From Thalassomonas sp. RHCl1 (GTDB lineage Bacteria; Pseudomonadota; Gammaproteobacteria; Enterobacterales; Alteromonadaceae), in assembly GCF_947387555.1 (NCBI RefSeq), contig NZ_CANDNZ010000007.1:248001-312000 (forward strand): a DNA stretch of 64,000 nucleotides. The letters are read 5' to 3'. Under the pieces are notes generated by a model. It worked only from the letters and a program-made list of their open reading frames with translations. It was not told where the DNA came from and did not search any database. Positions 34,370 through 43,361 of this stretch are shown here, in pieces. A program made the translations under genes and the position numbers. Each line of letters opens with the position of its first letter. Position 1 is the stretch's first letter.

Positions 34370-36090
34370 GAACGGAGCTTTCCTTCTAATAGATAACGAC
34401 GAATTTGTTCAAAAGTAATAAAACCCAGGATATTGTCCGGGTCCCTGTGATAGATATATACGGCGCCGCAACGTGCTTCCCCCAGGGCCAGGTAAGCCTC
34501 GGCTAATGTTTCCTGGCTTGAAAGCGGCGTCATTTTATGTTTTACCACGGTTTCCGCCGAAGGAGCTTGATTTGGGACGTTAAACTCAGCGAAATAATAG
34601 TCATTTGAATTTTGCAGCGGCTTTTTGATGAGCAGCGCCTTGCTATCCGATGAGGTTAAAGCTTGGGCAATCGATTGCGGAGAAGGGCTTTCCAGCAAGC
34701 TGAATTCGGTTTTCATGGCGCCGGCGACCCCGATTTTTTGCAGGGAACTTTCAATCGGCGGTTTGCGGTAACTGAGTTGCTGCACATCCAGCTGCATCAA
34801 AAATACCGAACGGTTTCTGAAAAATTGTCCGGAGATCAAACAGGAGCTGGCGATCGACAACATCGCCGGGATGATAAGCTCTACCTGGTTGGAAAGCTCC
34901 ACCACAGCAAGCAATGCTGCCAACGGCGCATTTAAGGTAGCGGCCATAAAGCCTGCGATGCCCATCAGGGCAAAATCACTGGCGACATAGTCCCCGGGTA
35001 ACAGCTGCATAATCATCAGGGCGGAGCAGGTACCCGCGATGGCGCCTATGCCGAGAATAGGGCCGACAATACCGCCGGGTACGCCTAAGCCGATGGCAAA
35101 GATGGTCATCAAAAACTTGGCCAGCAGCAATAGCAGCAATACCGAGAGCTGATCCTGGTTAGCCAGGGTAAAGGAAATGGCGCTGCTGTCTATGCCCATG
35201 GCATAGGGGAAAAAATAGCCCAGGGTGCCGGTAATTACGGCGGCTACCAGCAACCGGGTGGTGATATGCCAGCGCTGAAAATATTTGATGATCAACACCA
35301 GCTGGTGATTAAAGGCAGAAGCCAGACAACCGAGTAAAACCCCCAATAAGATCAGCGGCAGGTAATGCTCCGGGCCGAAAGAGACATGGGTAAAAAAGTC
35401 CAGTCCGTGGGCCTGGCCCAAAAAGCTGCGGGTGATCATGGAGCCGACAATGGCGGAGAGCATGACGGGAATAAACATATGCACCTTGTATTCCCGTAAA
35501 ATGACTTCCATAACAAAAATTACCGCCGCTACCGGGGTATTAAAACAGGCGGCGATACCGGCGGCAACGCCGCAGGCGGACAAGGTTCTGATGCTGTTAA
35601 AAGGCAGGTGCAGCTTACTGCCGAGATAGCCGCAACAGGCGGCGCCAAGATGCACCGCCGGGCCTTCCTTGCCGAGGGAAAAACCGGTGGACAGGGCGAT
35701 CACGCCGCCGACAAACTGGTTGAGGGTATTTTTTAACGGGATAATGCCGTAGGAAATTTTCAGCCGGTGCAAAACAAAGGGAATACCGGCCCTGAGGTAG
35801 TGAAACCCGGTTAATCTGGCAAAGAGCAAAATGCCGCAGACGCCGATTATTGGCAATAGCAAACGACTTATGCCGCTTAAACTGGTATAGTCACCAAGTT
35901 TTGTTAGGTAAAACTGCTGGAGCAGATCTATGCTCAGGGTAAAAAGGATCACCAGCAGTGCAGAGACAGCGCCGCCAATAATGGCCAGCAGGCATAACTG
36001 CCAGGACGTTTTCGGCAAGGCCAGTCTTTTTCTGAGGGAAGCAGCTGATACCATAAACAAAAAAGACGATCTTATATCCGATGTCGTCAC
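34366..36090 (-). CDS. ClC-family chloride channel/antiporter with C-terminal CBS region
   Basis: 574 residues from GTG 36090, chosen because AAGGGG lies 4 nt upstream; the longer frame to 36162 would overlap the divergent gene, and ATG 36054 has no ribosome binding site. It has 10 or more hydrophobic helices followed by a cytoplasmic CBS-like region (about 460-570). The ClC filter motifs are partly altered: GKEGPAVH keeps the gating glutamate, but the usual GSGIP reads RAGIP and GGIFxP reads PGGIVGP. The order hemL...ClC...erpA parallels E. coli clcA. Whether it is a channel or an exchanger cannot be told. Confidence 0.85.
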   Translation of the reverse strand: MTTSDIRSSFLFMVSAASLRKRLALPKTSWQLCLLAIIGGAVSALLVILFTLSIDLLQQFYLTKLGDYTSLSGISRLLLPIIGVCGILLFARLTGFHYLRAGIPFVLHRLKISYGIIPLKNTLNQFVGGVIALSTGFSLGKEGPAVHLGAACCGYLGSKLHLPFNSIRTLSACGVAAGIAACFNTPVAAVIFVMEVILREYKVHMFIPVMLSAIVGSMITRSFLGQAHGLDFFTHVSFGPEHYLPLILLGVLLGCLASAFNHQLVLIIKYFQRWHITTRLLVAAVITGTLGYFFPYAMGIDSSAISFTLANQDQLSVLLLLLLAKFLMTIFAIGLGVPGGIVGPILGIGAIAGTCSALMIMQLLPGDYVASDFALMGIAGFMAATLNAPLAALLAVVELSNQVELIIPAMLSIASSCLISGQFFRNRSVFLMQLDVQQLSYRKPPIESSLQKIGVAGAMKTEFSLLESPSPQSIAQALTSSDSKALLIKKPLQNSNDYYFAEFNVPNQAPSAETVVKHKMTPLSSQETLAEAYLALGEARCGAVYIYHRDPDNILGFITFEQIRRYLLEGKLRS

Positions 36091-36130
36091 ATAACCCCTT
36101 ATTAGTTGTAGGATATATAATACTTTACAA

Positions 36131-36886
36131 ATGAACTGGTTAGCAAAGAATAATTTTAACACTATACCGGGACGCCTGGGGCCGTTTCGCCTGACAATCC
36201 TGATCCTGGCGTTGGTCGGACTTTGTGTCTATTGCGGTTATCGCCTGGGCAACCGTTTCCATAGTTTTCAGGTACAGACCCTGGAGCAGCAAAAGGCCCG
36301 TCTGGATGATTATTATGCCCGGCAGGTGGAATATGTCCGCCAGATCAATACTCTGGAAGCGGAACTTGCCTTTGAGCGCCTGGCAAACCAGGGCACCCAG
36401 GACAGCCTTAAGGAGATGGGAGAAAAGCATTACCAGCTGAAAAAAGAACTGGCGTTTTATGAAAAAGTGATGGCGCCGGAGAAGCAGGCAGACGGCCTGG
36501 TGATAGACCAAGTCTCGGTGACGCCTACCGAAAGCCCGAACCATTATCGTTTCCAGGTGGTGCTGGTGCAGCAGGTGCTGAAAAAACGTTATGCCAAAGG
36601 TTTTGTTGAGCTGGCGTTAAGCGGCAGTTTAAATGATAAACCCAGTGAAATTAAACTTGCCGATATCTCGACCTTAAAGCGGGAAGACTTAAAATTCAGC
36701 TTTCAATATTTCCAGGTGATTGAAGGGGAATTTACCCTGCCGGAAGCTTTTGTTCCCGAGAAAGTTGAGGTTGCCGCCATCTTGCCCAAAGGCAAATGGC
36801 AAAAATATCGTCGGTTGGATGAAAGCTATCCCTGGCCTATGATAGTTAAAAATGATCTACAAACTTCGACACTAATACTTGATTAA
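36131..36886 (+). CDS. Inner-membrane coiled-coil protein (DUF6776-like)
   Basis: 251 residues. One N-terminal membrane helix (about 21-38), a coiled coil (about 48-118, rich in Glu, Gln, Arg), then a beta-rich domain including RFQVVLVQQVLKK, FVELALSG and FSFQYFQVIEGEFTLP. I recall this as a family named DUF6776 in marine gammaproteobacteria, without known function; the name should be checked. It is divergent from the ClC gene and 56 bp upstream of erpA, so it may be in one transcript with erpA. Confidence 0.75.
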   Translation: MNWLAKNNFNTIPGRLGPFRLTILILALVGLCVYCGYRLGNRFHSFQVQTLEQQKARLDDYYARQVEYVRQINTLEAELAFERLANQGTQDSLKEMGEKHYQLKKELAFYEKVMAPEKQADGLVIDQVSVTPTESPNHYRFQVVLVQQVLKKRYAKGFVELALSGSLNDKPSEIKLADISTLKREDLKFSFQYFQVIEGEFTLPEAFVPEKVEVAAILPKGKWQKYRRLDESYPWPMIVKNDLQTSTLILD

Positions 36887-36942
36887 AGAGGTCAGGTTTA
36901 AGATAATTGGCTTTTAAACCCTCTAGTGCGAAGAAAAGATAC

Positions 36943-37284
36943 ATGTCAAACCCCGAATTGCCTATTCAATTTACCGATGCTGCGGCCAATAAAGTGATGA
37001 CCTTGATCACCGAGGAAGAAAATCCGGAGCTGAAATTACGGGTGTATGTTACCGGGGGCGGCTGTTCTGGTTTTCAATACGGTTTTACCTTTGATGAGAA
37101 GGTCAATGACGGTGATATGACCATAGAAAAAAATGGCGTCACTATGGTGGTGGACCCCATGAGTCTGCAATATCTGGTCGGCGGTGAAGTCGACTATACC
37201 GAAGGTCTTGAAGGCAGCCGGTTTTTGATCAACAACCCCAATGCCACGACTACCTGTGGCTGTGGCTCGTCTTTCTCGATCTAG
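36943..37284 (+). CDS. erpA: Iron-sulfur cluster insertion protein ErpA
   Basis: 113 residues from ATG 36943, which matches the E. coli N terminus; the longer frame from 36907 adds 12 unrelated residues. An A-type carrier that hands [4Fe-4S] clusters to apoproteins such as those of isoprenoid synthesis. The three cluster cysteines are in [11 protein letters not shown] and TCGCGSSF. It is nearly identical to E. coli ErpA by eye and holds the equivalent place at the end of the conserved block. Confidence 0.97.
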   Translation: MSNPELPIQFTDAAANKVMTLITEEENPELKLRVYVTGGGCSGFQYGFTFDEKVNDGDMTIEKNGVTMVVDPMSLQYLVGGEVDYTEGLEGSRFLINNPNATTTCGCGSSFSI

Positions 37285-37507
37285 CCATCAAGCTCTAAAG
37301 GGCGCAGGCATTTGCTGTCTGTGTCCTTAATGTAAATCATCTGCTGTATTTTTCTGCTCTGCTATTTTTTCTTACCTGTTTCTGTTCTTTGTTGATATTC
37401 GTATCATTCGCTAACAATTTTTTACACTAATTCCCGCGTATAGGCGATATAATAACGGTCGTTAACTCTCTTACTTTCTTAAATTAACGCAGTGCTTGGG
37501 AAATAAT

Positions 37508-38611
37508 ATGAACAACATGGCAAGTGGCCGCCGTCAATGGCTGGCAGAACGACCTTATATCTTCGCGGTAGTGATTGCCGCAGCTTTAGTCATATGGATG
37601 TTATCGGGCATGTTGTCGGGCTCTGCGCAGGCCAACGAAGAAGACATGGACGCCGGTATCAAAGAAACCATTATCCCTAAGGTGCAAATCGATACCCGCT
37701 TTGCCGAAAATGTTTCTGAAGTGATAGAGCTTTACGGCCGTACCGAGCCGGATCGCATTACCACCTTGAAGGCAGAAGTACGCGGGAAGATTGCCGCCGT
37801 TTATGCAGAGCGCGGTTCTAAGGTAAAGCAGGGACAGGTGATTGTGAAAATCGCCCTGAACGATCTTAAAGCGCAACTGGCCCATAGCAAGGCTTTACTG
37901 GTACAAAGGGAAATTGAATACCGGGGAGCAAAAGAACTACATGCCAAAGGGCACCAGGGGGAAGCCGATCTGGCCCGTGCCTTTGCCTATCTCGAAGCCG
38001 CAAAAGCGGAAGTTGCCCGTCTGGAAATCGATATTGAAAATACCGTGATCCGCGCACCTTTTGATGGCGTATTAAATACCCGTATGGTGGAAGTCGGCGA
38101 CTATGTTGCTTCCGGCGATGATATTGCCGTGATTGCCGACCTTGATCCCCTGGTGGTGCGTGCCTATGCCACGGAAAACCAGGTGCCTTTTTTAACCGCC
38201 GGCAAAACAGCCGATGTGCGTTTATTGGGGCAGGAATTAAAGCAGGGGACTATCCGTTATATTGCCAGTGTTGCCGATGAAGCCACCAATACTTTTAAAA
38301 TCGAAATAACCCTGGATAACGGTGATTACCAGACCCTGGCGGGAGTGAGCAGCGAAGTGAGCATCGCCATGAAAAATCTGCCGGCGGTTAAGGTTTCTCC
38401 TGCACTGCTGGCGCTGGATGAGTCCGGTAATGTCGGCATTAAATCTGTGGTTGATGATATCGTGGTATTCACGCCGATTAATATCGTAAAAAGCGAAAGT
38501 GACGGTATCTGGTTATCCGGTTTAGGTGAACAGGCAGATATTATCACCCTGGGGCAGGGCTTTGTCCGTGCCGGTGACAAGGTTGAAGCCGTTAAGGCCC
38601 AGGTCCGCTAG
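37508..38611 (+). CDS. RND efflux periplasmic adaptor (HlyD/AcrA family)
   Basis: About 367 residues from ATG 37508 (a TTG at 37496 is less likely). One N-terminal membrane anchor (about 16-36) is followed by lipoyl-type hairpin halves (KAEVRGKIAAVYAERGSKVKQGQVIVKI, and IRAPFDGVLNTRMVEVGDYV), a coiled-coil hairpin between them and a beta-barrel. It links the RND pump to an outer-membrane channel. The pump gene begins 9 bp downstream. No TolC-like gene follows. Substrate cannot be inferred. Confidence 0.93.
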   Translation: MNNMASGRRQWLAERPYIFAVVIAAALVIWMLSGMLSGSAQANEEDMDAGIKETIIPKVQIDTRFAENVSEVIELYGRTEPDRITTLKAEVRGKIAAVYAERGSKVKQGQVIVKIALNDLKAQLAHSKALLVQREIEYRGAKELHAKGHQGEADLARAFAYLEAAKAEVARLEIDIENTVIRAPFDGVLNTRMVEVGDYVASGDDIAVIADLDPLVVRAYATENQVPFLTAGKTADVRLLGQELKQGTIRYIASVADEATNTFKIEITLDNGDYQTLAGVSSEVSIAMKNLPAVKVSPALLALDESGNVGIKSVVDDIVVFTPINIVKSESDGIWLSGLGEQADIITLGQGFVRAGDKVEAVKAQVR

Positions 38612-38620
38612 GGAGGTTTT

Positions 38621-41600
38621 ATGTTAGCTATCATAGAAGCGGCTCTGGCCCGCACCCGCTCGGTGCTGATGATCTTTTTATTATTATTGATTTCCGGGGC
38701 GGTGACTTATGCCAATATCGCCAAAGAATCGAATCCGGATATCACTATCCCCAATATTTATGTCTCTATCGTACATGACGGTATTTCACCGGAAGATGCA
38801 GAACGCATGCTGGTACGGCCGATGGAAAATGAATTAAAGTCCATTGCCGGCATCAAGGAAATGAAATCGAATGCCAGCGAAGGGCATGCCTCCATTAACC
38901 TGGAGTTTATTGCCGGTTTAGATCCAAAAGAGGCGCTGGCGGACGTACGGGATAAAGTTACCCTGGCCAAGGCCAAACTGCCTTCGGAAACCGAAGAGCC
39001 GGAAGTACATGAAGTGACTATGGCCAACCAGGTGGCGGCGGTGACGGTGATCTTATCCGGCCCCGTGACCGAGCGCGGTTTGCTGACCCTGGCCCGGGAC
39101 GTCAAAGATAAAATTGAAGGCATGCAGGAAGTGTTGGAAGTGGATATCGGCGGCGACCGCGAGGATATGCTGGAAATCATCGTCGATCCCTTGCTGATGG
39201 AAAGCTACGGCCTGGATCAAAATGATATTTATAACCTGGTGGAGCGTAATAACCGCTTAGTGCCTGCCGGTACCATGGATAACGGTAAAGGCCGTTTTGC
39301 GATCAAGGTGCCTTCGGTTTTTGAAAATATCCAGGATTTATTGGAGTTGCCGATAAAAACCTCCGGCGATCGGGTGATCACTTTCCAGGATGTCGCACAA
39401 GTGCGTCGTGCTTATAAAGACCCCAGCAGTTTCGCCCGGTTGAACGGTGATCGTTCCATTTCGCTGGAAGTGAAAAAGCGCTCCGGTGAAAATATTATCG
39501 ATACCGTCGATAAGGTTAAAGTACTGATCGAAGAGCAACGTTTGCGTTGGCCCGAGCAGGTGAACGTGGACTATATCGGCGATCAGTCCAAAGACGTTAA
39601 AGATACCCTGACAGATCTGCAAAACAATGTTTTCTCTGCCGTGTTACTGGTGGTTATCGTCGTTATCGCCGCCCTGGGCGGCCGTACCGCTATGCTGGTG
39701 GGACTGGCCATTCCAGGTGCTTTCCTCACCGGTATCCTGGTGATTGCTATTGCCGGTATGACGGTCAATATCGTGGTGTTATTCGGTTTGATTATGGCCG
39801 TCGGCATGTTAGTGGACGGCGCCATAGTGGTGACGGAATTTGCCGACCGGCAAATGAATGAAGGGGTGCCCAGAAAAGAAGCCTATGGCCAGGCGGCCAA
39901 ACGCATGGCCTGGCCCATTATTGCCTCTACCGCGACCACGCTGGCCGCCTTTGCTCCCTTGATGTTTTGGCCGGGCATGATGGGGGAGTTTATGAAATAT
40001 CTGCCCTTTACCCTGATAGCGGTATTAACGGCATCGCTGGCGATGGCATTGGTTTTTGTGCCGACTTTAGGCACAGTGTTCGGTAAGGCCCGTGTGATCA
40101 GCGCCGCAGAACAGGCACAGGTAAAACAGGCGGAGCAGGGAGACTTAAGTAAACTCACCGGTTTCACCGGCAAATATGTGCGCCTGTTAACCAAGGCGAT
40201 TCATCATCCGTGGAAGGTTGTACTCGGTACTATTGCCATAGCGATCACTGTGATGATGCTTTACGCCAACTCGGGGCTGGGAGCGATTTTCTTCCCGGAT
40301 ATCGAACCCAATAGCGCCACTATGGTGGTGCGCTCCCACGGCGATCTGTCGATTAAGGAAAAGGATGCCATTATGGTGTCGATAGAAGATCGTATCCTGG
40401 ATATGACGGAAATCCGCACCTTATATACCCGTACCGGCGGTAATGATCAGGTGGGCAGCTTCCAGGTGAACTTTACCAACTGGCAGTTCAGGCGCCCGGC
40501 GGATGCCATTATAGAAGAAATCCACCAGCGCACCCAAGACCTGGCGGGGGTTGAAATTGAAGTCAGGAAAAATGAAGACGGCCCGCAAAGCGGCAAAGAT
40601 TTAAAAATTGAACTCAGCTCGCGTTTTCCAGAGAAGCTACAGCAATCTGTGGGCCTTATCCGCCAGGGCTTAGTAGAAAGCGGCAGCTTCACCGATATCG
40701 AAGACTCTGGCTCCAAACCGGGTATCGAATGGCAGCTGGATGTCGACCGGAACCTGGCCGCCACTTACGGCGCCGATGCCGCCCTGGTGGGGACCACAGT
40801 GCAAATGGTGACCAACGGCCTTAAGCTCGGGGAATACCGTCCGGATGATGTTGATGATGAGCTCGATATCCGGGTGCGTTACCCGCTGGAAAAACGTAAT
40901 ATCAGCCGCCTGGATTCCTTACGGTTAAAAACCAGTGAAGGCCTGGTGCCCATCGGCAGTTTTGTCAGCCGCAAGGCGGCGGAAAAAGTCGATACCATCC
41001 GCCGGGTAGACGGCAAGCGTGTTGTGACCGTGCAGGCAAACCTGATGCCGGGCAAGCAGCTGATAAAAGAATTGCCTAAGTTGCAGCAGGCATTTCCCGG
41101 TTTGGGCATAGATCCCAGCGTTGAGATCAATGTAAAAGGGCAAAACCAGGATCAGCAGGAATCCCAGGACTTTTTGATGAAAGCCTTTGGTATTGCCCTG
41201 TTCGTGATGGCGATCATCCTGGTGACCCAGTTCAACAGTTTCTACCAGGCATTTTTAATTCTCAGTGCGGTGATCTTCTCAACCGTCGGGGTCTTTTTGG
41301 CCCTGTTACTGGCCCAGAAACCTTTCGGTATCGTGATGGGGGGGATTGGCGTTATTTCTCTGGCGGGTATCGTAGTGAACAATAATATCGTGCTTATCGA
41401 TACCTATAATGTGCTTAGAAGAGAGGGTTATAATGCCATAGATGCGATTTTACGCACCGGTGCCCAGCGTCTTCGTCCCGTGGCCCTGACCACAGTGACC
41501 ACTATTCTGGGGTTATTGCCTATGGTGTTGCAGGTTAACCTCGACTTCTTCGCACGTACTGCGGTTGTCGGCGCACCTTCAACCCAGTGGTGGACACAGC

Positions 41601-41761
41601 TGGCTACGGCGGTTGCCGGCGGCCTGGCATTTGCCACGGTATTAACCCTGGTATTGACTCCTTGTTTGCTGGTGCTTAGGGACAGAGGTAAGAGTCAGCG
41701 GGCTAAAACCCGGGCAATCAAAAGGCAGGCCGTGGTGAATGCCGTGAATGATGCCGCTTAA
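38621..41761 (+). CDS. RND-family efflux pump, inner-membrane permease
   Basis: 1046 residues, the usual RND size, with 12 transmembrane helices in two halves and two large periplasmic loops. TM4 carries the proton-relay region GLIMAVGMLVDGAIVVTEFADR. The duplicated half includes GIVVNNNIVLIDTYN. The N terminus (IIEAALARTRSVLMIFLLLLISG) and the loop start (AKESNPDITIPNIYVSI) place it among multidrug-type rather than heavy-metal RND pumps, but this is only a guess. GGAGG lies before ATG 38621. It is cotranscribed with the adaptor and ends in a strong terminator. Confidence 0.94.
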   Translation: MLAIIEAALARTRSVLMIFLLLLISGAVTYANIAKESNPDITIPNIYVSIVHDGISPEDAERMLVRPMENELKSIAGIKEMKSNASEGHASINLEFIAGLDPKEALADVRDKVTLAKAKLPSETEEPEVHEVTMANQVAAVTVILSGPVTERGLLTLARDVKDKIEGMQEVLEVDIGGDREDMLEIIVDPLLMESYGLDQNDIYNLVERNNRLVPAGTMDNGKGRFAIKVPSVFENIQDLLELPIKTSGDRVITFQDVAQVRRAYKDPSSFARLNGDRSISLEVKKRSGENIIDTVDKVKVLIEEQRLRWPEQVNVDYIGDQSKDVKDTLTDLQNNVFSAVLLVVIVVIAALGGRTAMLVGLAIPGAFLTGILVIAIAGMTVNIVVLFGLIMAVGMLVDGAIVVTEFADRQMNEGVPRKEAYGQAAKRMAWPIIASTATTLAAFAPLMFWPGMMGEFMKYLPFTLIAVLTASLAMALVFVPTLGTVFGKARVISAAEQAQVKQAEQGDLSKLTGFTGKYVRLLTKAIHHPWKVVLGTIAIAITVMMLYANSGLGAIFFPDIEPNSATMVVRSHGDLSIKEKDAIMVSIEDRILDMTEIRTLYTRTGGNDQVGSFQVNFTNWQFRRPADAIIEEIHQRTQDLAGVEIEVRKNEDGPQSGKDLKIELSSRFPEKLQQSVGLIRQGLVESGSFTDIEDSGSKPGIEWQLDVDRNLAATYGADAALVGTTVQMVTNGLKLGEYRPDDVDDELDIRVRYPLEKRNISRLDSLRLKTSEGLVPIGSFVSRKAAEKVDTIRRVDGKRVVTVQANLMPGKQLIKELPKLQQAFPGLGIDPSVEINVKGQNQDQQESQDFLMKAFGIALFVMAIILVTQFNSFYQAFLILSAVIFSTVGVFLALLLAQKPFGIVMGGIGVISLAGIVVNNNIVLIDTYNVLRREGYNAIDAILRTGAQRLRPVALTTVTTILGLLPMVLQVNLDFFARTAVVGAPSTQWWTQLATAVAGGLAFATVLTLVLTPCLLVLRDRGKSQRAKTRAIKRQAVVNAVNDAA

Positions 41762-41803
41762 CGGTTTTTGCCTTAACCTGGTTAAACTTATCTAAAGCTT
41801 AAG

Positions 41804-41838
41804 AAGGGGGTGTAGCAATATTCTTGCAACACCCCCTT
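41804..41838 (+). terminator. Terminator after RND operon
   Basis: A long stem (AAGGGGGTGTAGCAA pairing with TTGCAACACCCCCTT, one bulge) with a 5-nt loop, ending in TT-ATT. It is 42 bp after the permease stop. Confidence 0.85.
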
Positions 41839-41920
41839 ATTCTTTATCTGCTAAAACTTTGCTTTACCCCCGGTGATTCTTTCCATTACCATAGAGCCCC
41901 TTACTAATAAGAGGTCCCCC

Positions 41921-43321
41921 ATGTTCGTTAAAACACTAGGTTTTATGGCGCTTGTCAGTGCCGCCACTTTGCTTGCCCCCCTGAGTCAGGCAGCTTCCTT
42001 ATCGGCTGCAGAGCAGGAAGAGTTAAAGCAACTAAAAGATACCACGTTAAATTCCGATTTGTCTTATCAGCTGATTGAGTCGTTAACCACGGAAGTGGGT
42101 AACCGCATGATGGGCACGCCGGGGGATGAAAAAGCAGTGATCTGGGCGCAGGAGAAAATGAAGGCCCTGGGGTTTGATAAAGTCTGGACCGAAGAAATCA
42201 GCAATGAGTTATGGCTGCGCGGGGAAGCGCAGGCAAAAATTGTTGCCCCTTATCCGCAAAAAATGACGATATTGGCCCTTGGCGGCAGTGTCGGCACGTC
42301 AAGCGACGGCATTACGGCGCCTGTGGCGCATTTTGCTACCCTGGATGCGTTAAAAGCCGCCAAGCCCGGCAGCCTGGATGGAAAAATTGCCTTTGTCTCT
42401 TATCGTATGGAACGCCATATCGACGGGCATGGTTATGGCGCCGCAGTAGGTACCAGGGTTGTCGGTGCCAGCATCGCCGCTGAAAAAGGCGCGCTTGCCC
42501 TGATCATGCGCTCTGTCGGTACAGATAATAACCGCACCGCCCATACCGGCTTGATGCGTTATAAAGACGGGGTCAAACAAATCCCGGCGGCGGCCTTGTC
42601 TAACCCGGATGCCGATTTGCTGGTGAACCAGCTGAAGCGCGGCAAGCCGGTGAGTTTTCACTTGAATATGAGTTCAAGCCGGGAAAAACAATTGGTGAAG
42701 TCGGCAAATGTGATCGGTGAAATTACCGGCAGTGAAAAACCAAACGAAGTGGTAGTGATCGGCGCACACCTGGACAGCTGGGATGTCGGTACCGGCGCTC
42801 TGGATGACGGTTTAGGCATAGGCATGGTGTTATCAGCCGCCCATTATATTGCCAAGCTGCCGAAACGGCCCAAGCGCAGCATCAGGGTCATCCTTTTTGC
42901 CGCGGAAGAAATCGGCTTATTGGGGGCGAAAGATTATGTGAAAAGGCATAAAAATGACATGGACAAACATATGATAGGAGCCGAGTGGGACTTTGGCAGC
43001 GGCCGAATTTACCAGATGACTCCCGGGGTTGGTGCAAGCGCCCTCAACGGCGTACGTGAACTGGCCGGCTATCTGGCTCCTCTGGGTGTATCCTTGTCGC
43101 CGGAAAATAACGCCCGGGCACAGTCGGATATGGGGCTGTTAAGCGATGCCGGTATGCCGAGCATTAATTTTTCGCCGGACGGCTTAGCTTATTTTGATTA
43201 CCACCATACCGAAAATGATACCCTGGATAAGGTCAACGCCGAAGATCTTAAGCAAACCACCGCTGTATATACCCTATTCAGTTATTTTGCCGCCCAAAGC
43301 GGTATAGATTTCAGGCAGTAG
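41921..43321 (+). CDS. Secreted M28-family metallopeptidase
   Basis: 466 residues from ATG 41921, preceded by AGAGGT and giving a signal peptide (MFVKTLGFMALVSAATLLAPLSQA); the upstream extension from 41873 lacks one. The fold is M28 di-zinc aminopeptidase/carboxypeptidase: a metal-ligand segment GAHLDSWDVGTGALDDG, the catalytic glutamates in AAEEIGLLG, and HHTENDTLDKV for the final histidine. A protease-associated-like insert is likely in residues 130-230. It is probably periplasmic or exported, in peptide use. It is single-gene, between two terminators. Confidence 0.92.
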   Translation: MFVKTLGFMALVSAATLLAPLSQAASLSAAEQEELKQLKDTTLNSDLSYQLIESLTTEVGNRMMGTPGDEKAVIWAQEKMKALGFDKVWTEEISNELWLRGEAQAKIVAPYPQKMTILALGGSVGTSSDGITAPVAHFATLDALKAAKPGSLDGKIAFVSYRMERHIDGHGYGAAVGTRVVGASIAAEKGALALIMRSVGTDNNRTAHTGLMRYKDGVKQIPAAALSNPDADLLVNQLKRGKPVSFHLNMSSSREKQLVKSANVIGEITGSEKPNEVVVIGAHLDSWDVGTGALDDGLGIGMVLSAAHYIAKLPKRPKRSIRVILFAAEEIGLLGAKDYVKRHKNDMDKHMIGAEWDFGSGRIYQMTPGVGASALNGVRELAGYLAPLGVSLSPENNARAQSDMGLLSDAGMPSINFSPDGLAYFDYHHTENDTLDKVNAEDLKQTTAVYTLFSYFAAQSGIDFRQ

Positions 43322-43334
43322 ACAGCTTTTGACC

Positions 43335-43361
43335 GCTAAGCTTGCTACCGGCAAACTTAGC
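43335..43361. terminator. Hairpin between the M28 and HD-GYP genes
   Basis: GCTAAGCTTGC pairs imperfectly with GCAAACTTAGC around a 5-nt loop, overlapping the stop codon of the convergent HD-GYP gene. A likely bidirectional 3'-end structure. Confidence 0.5.
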
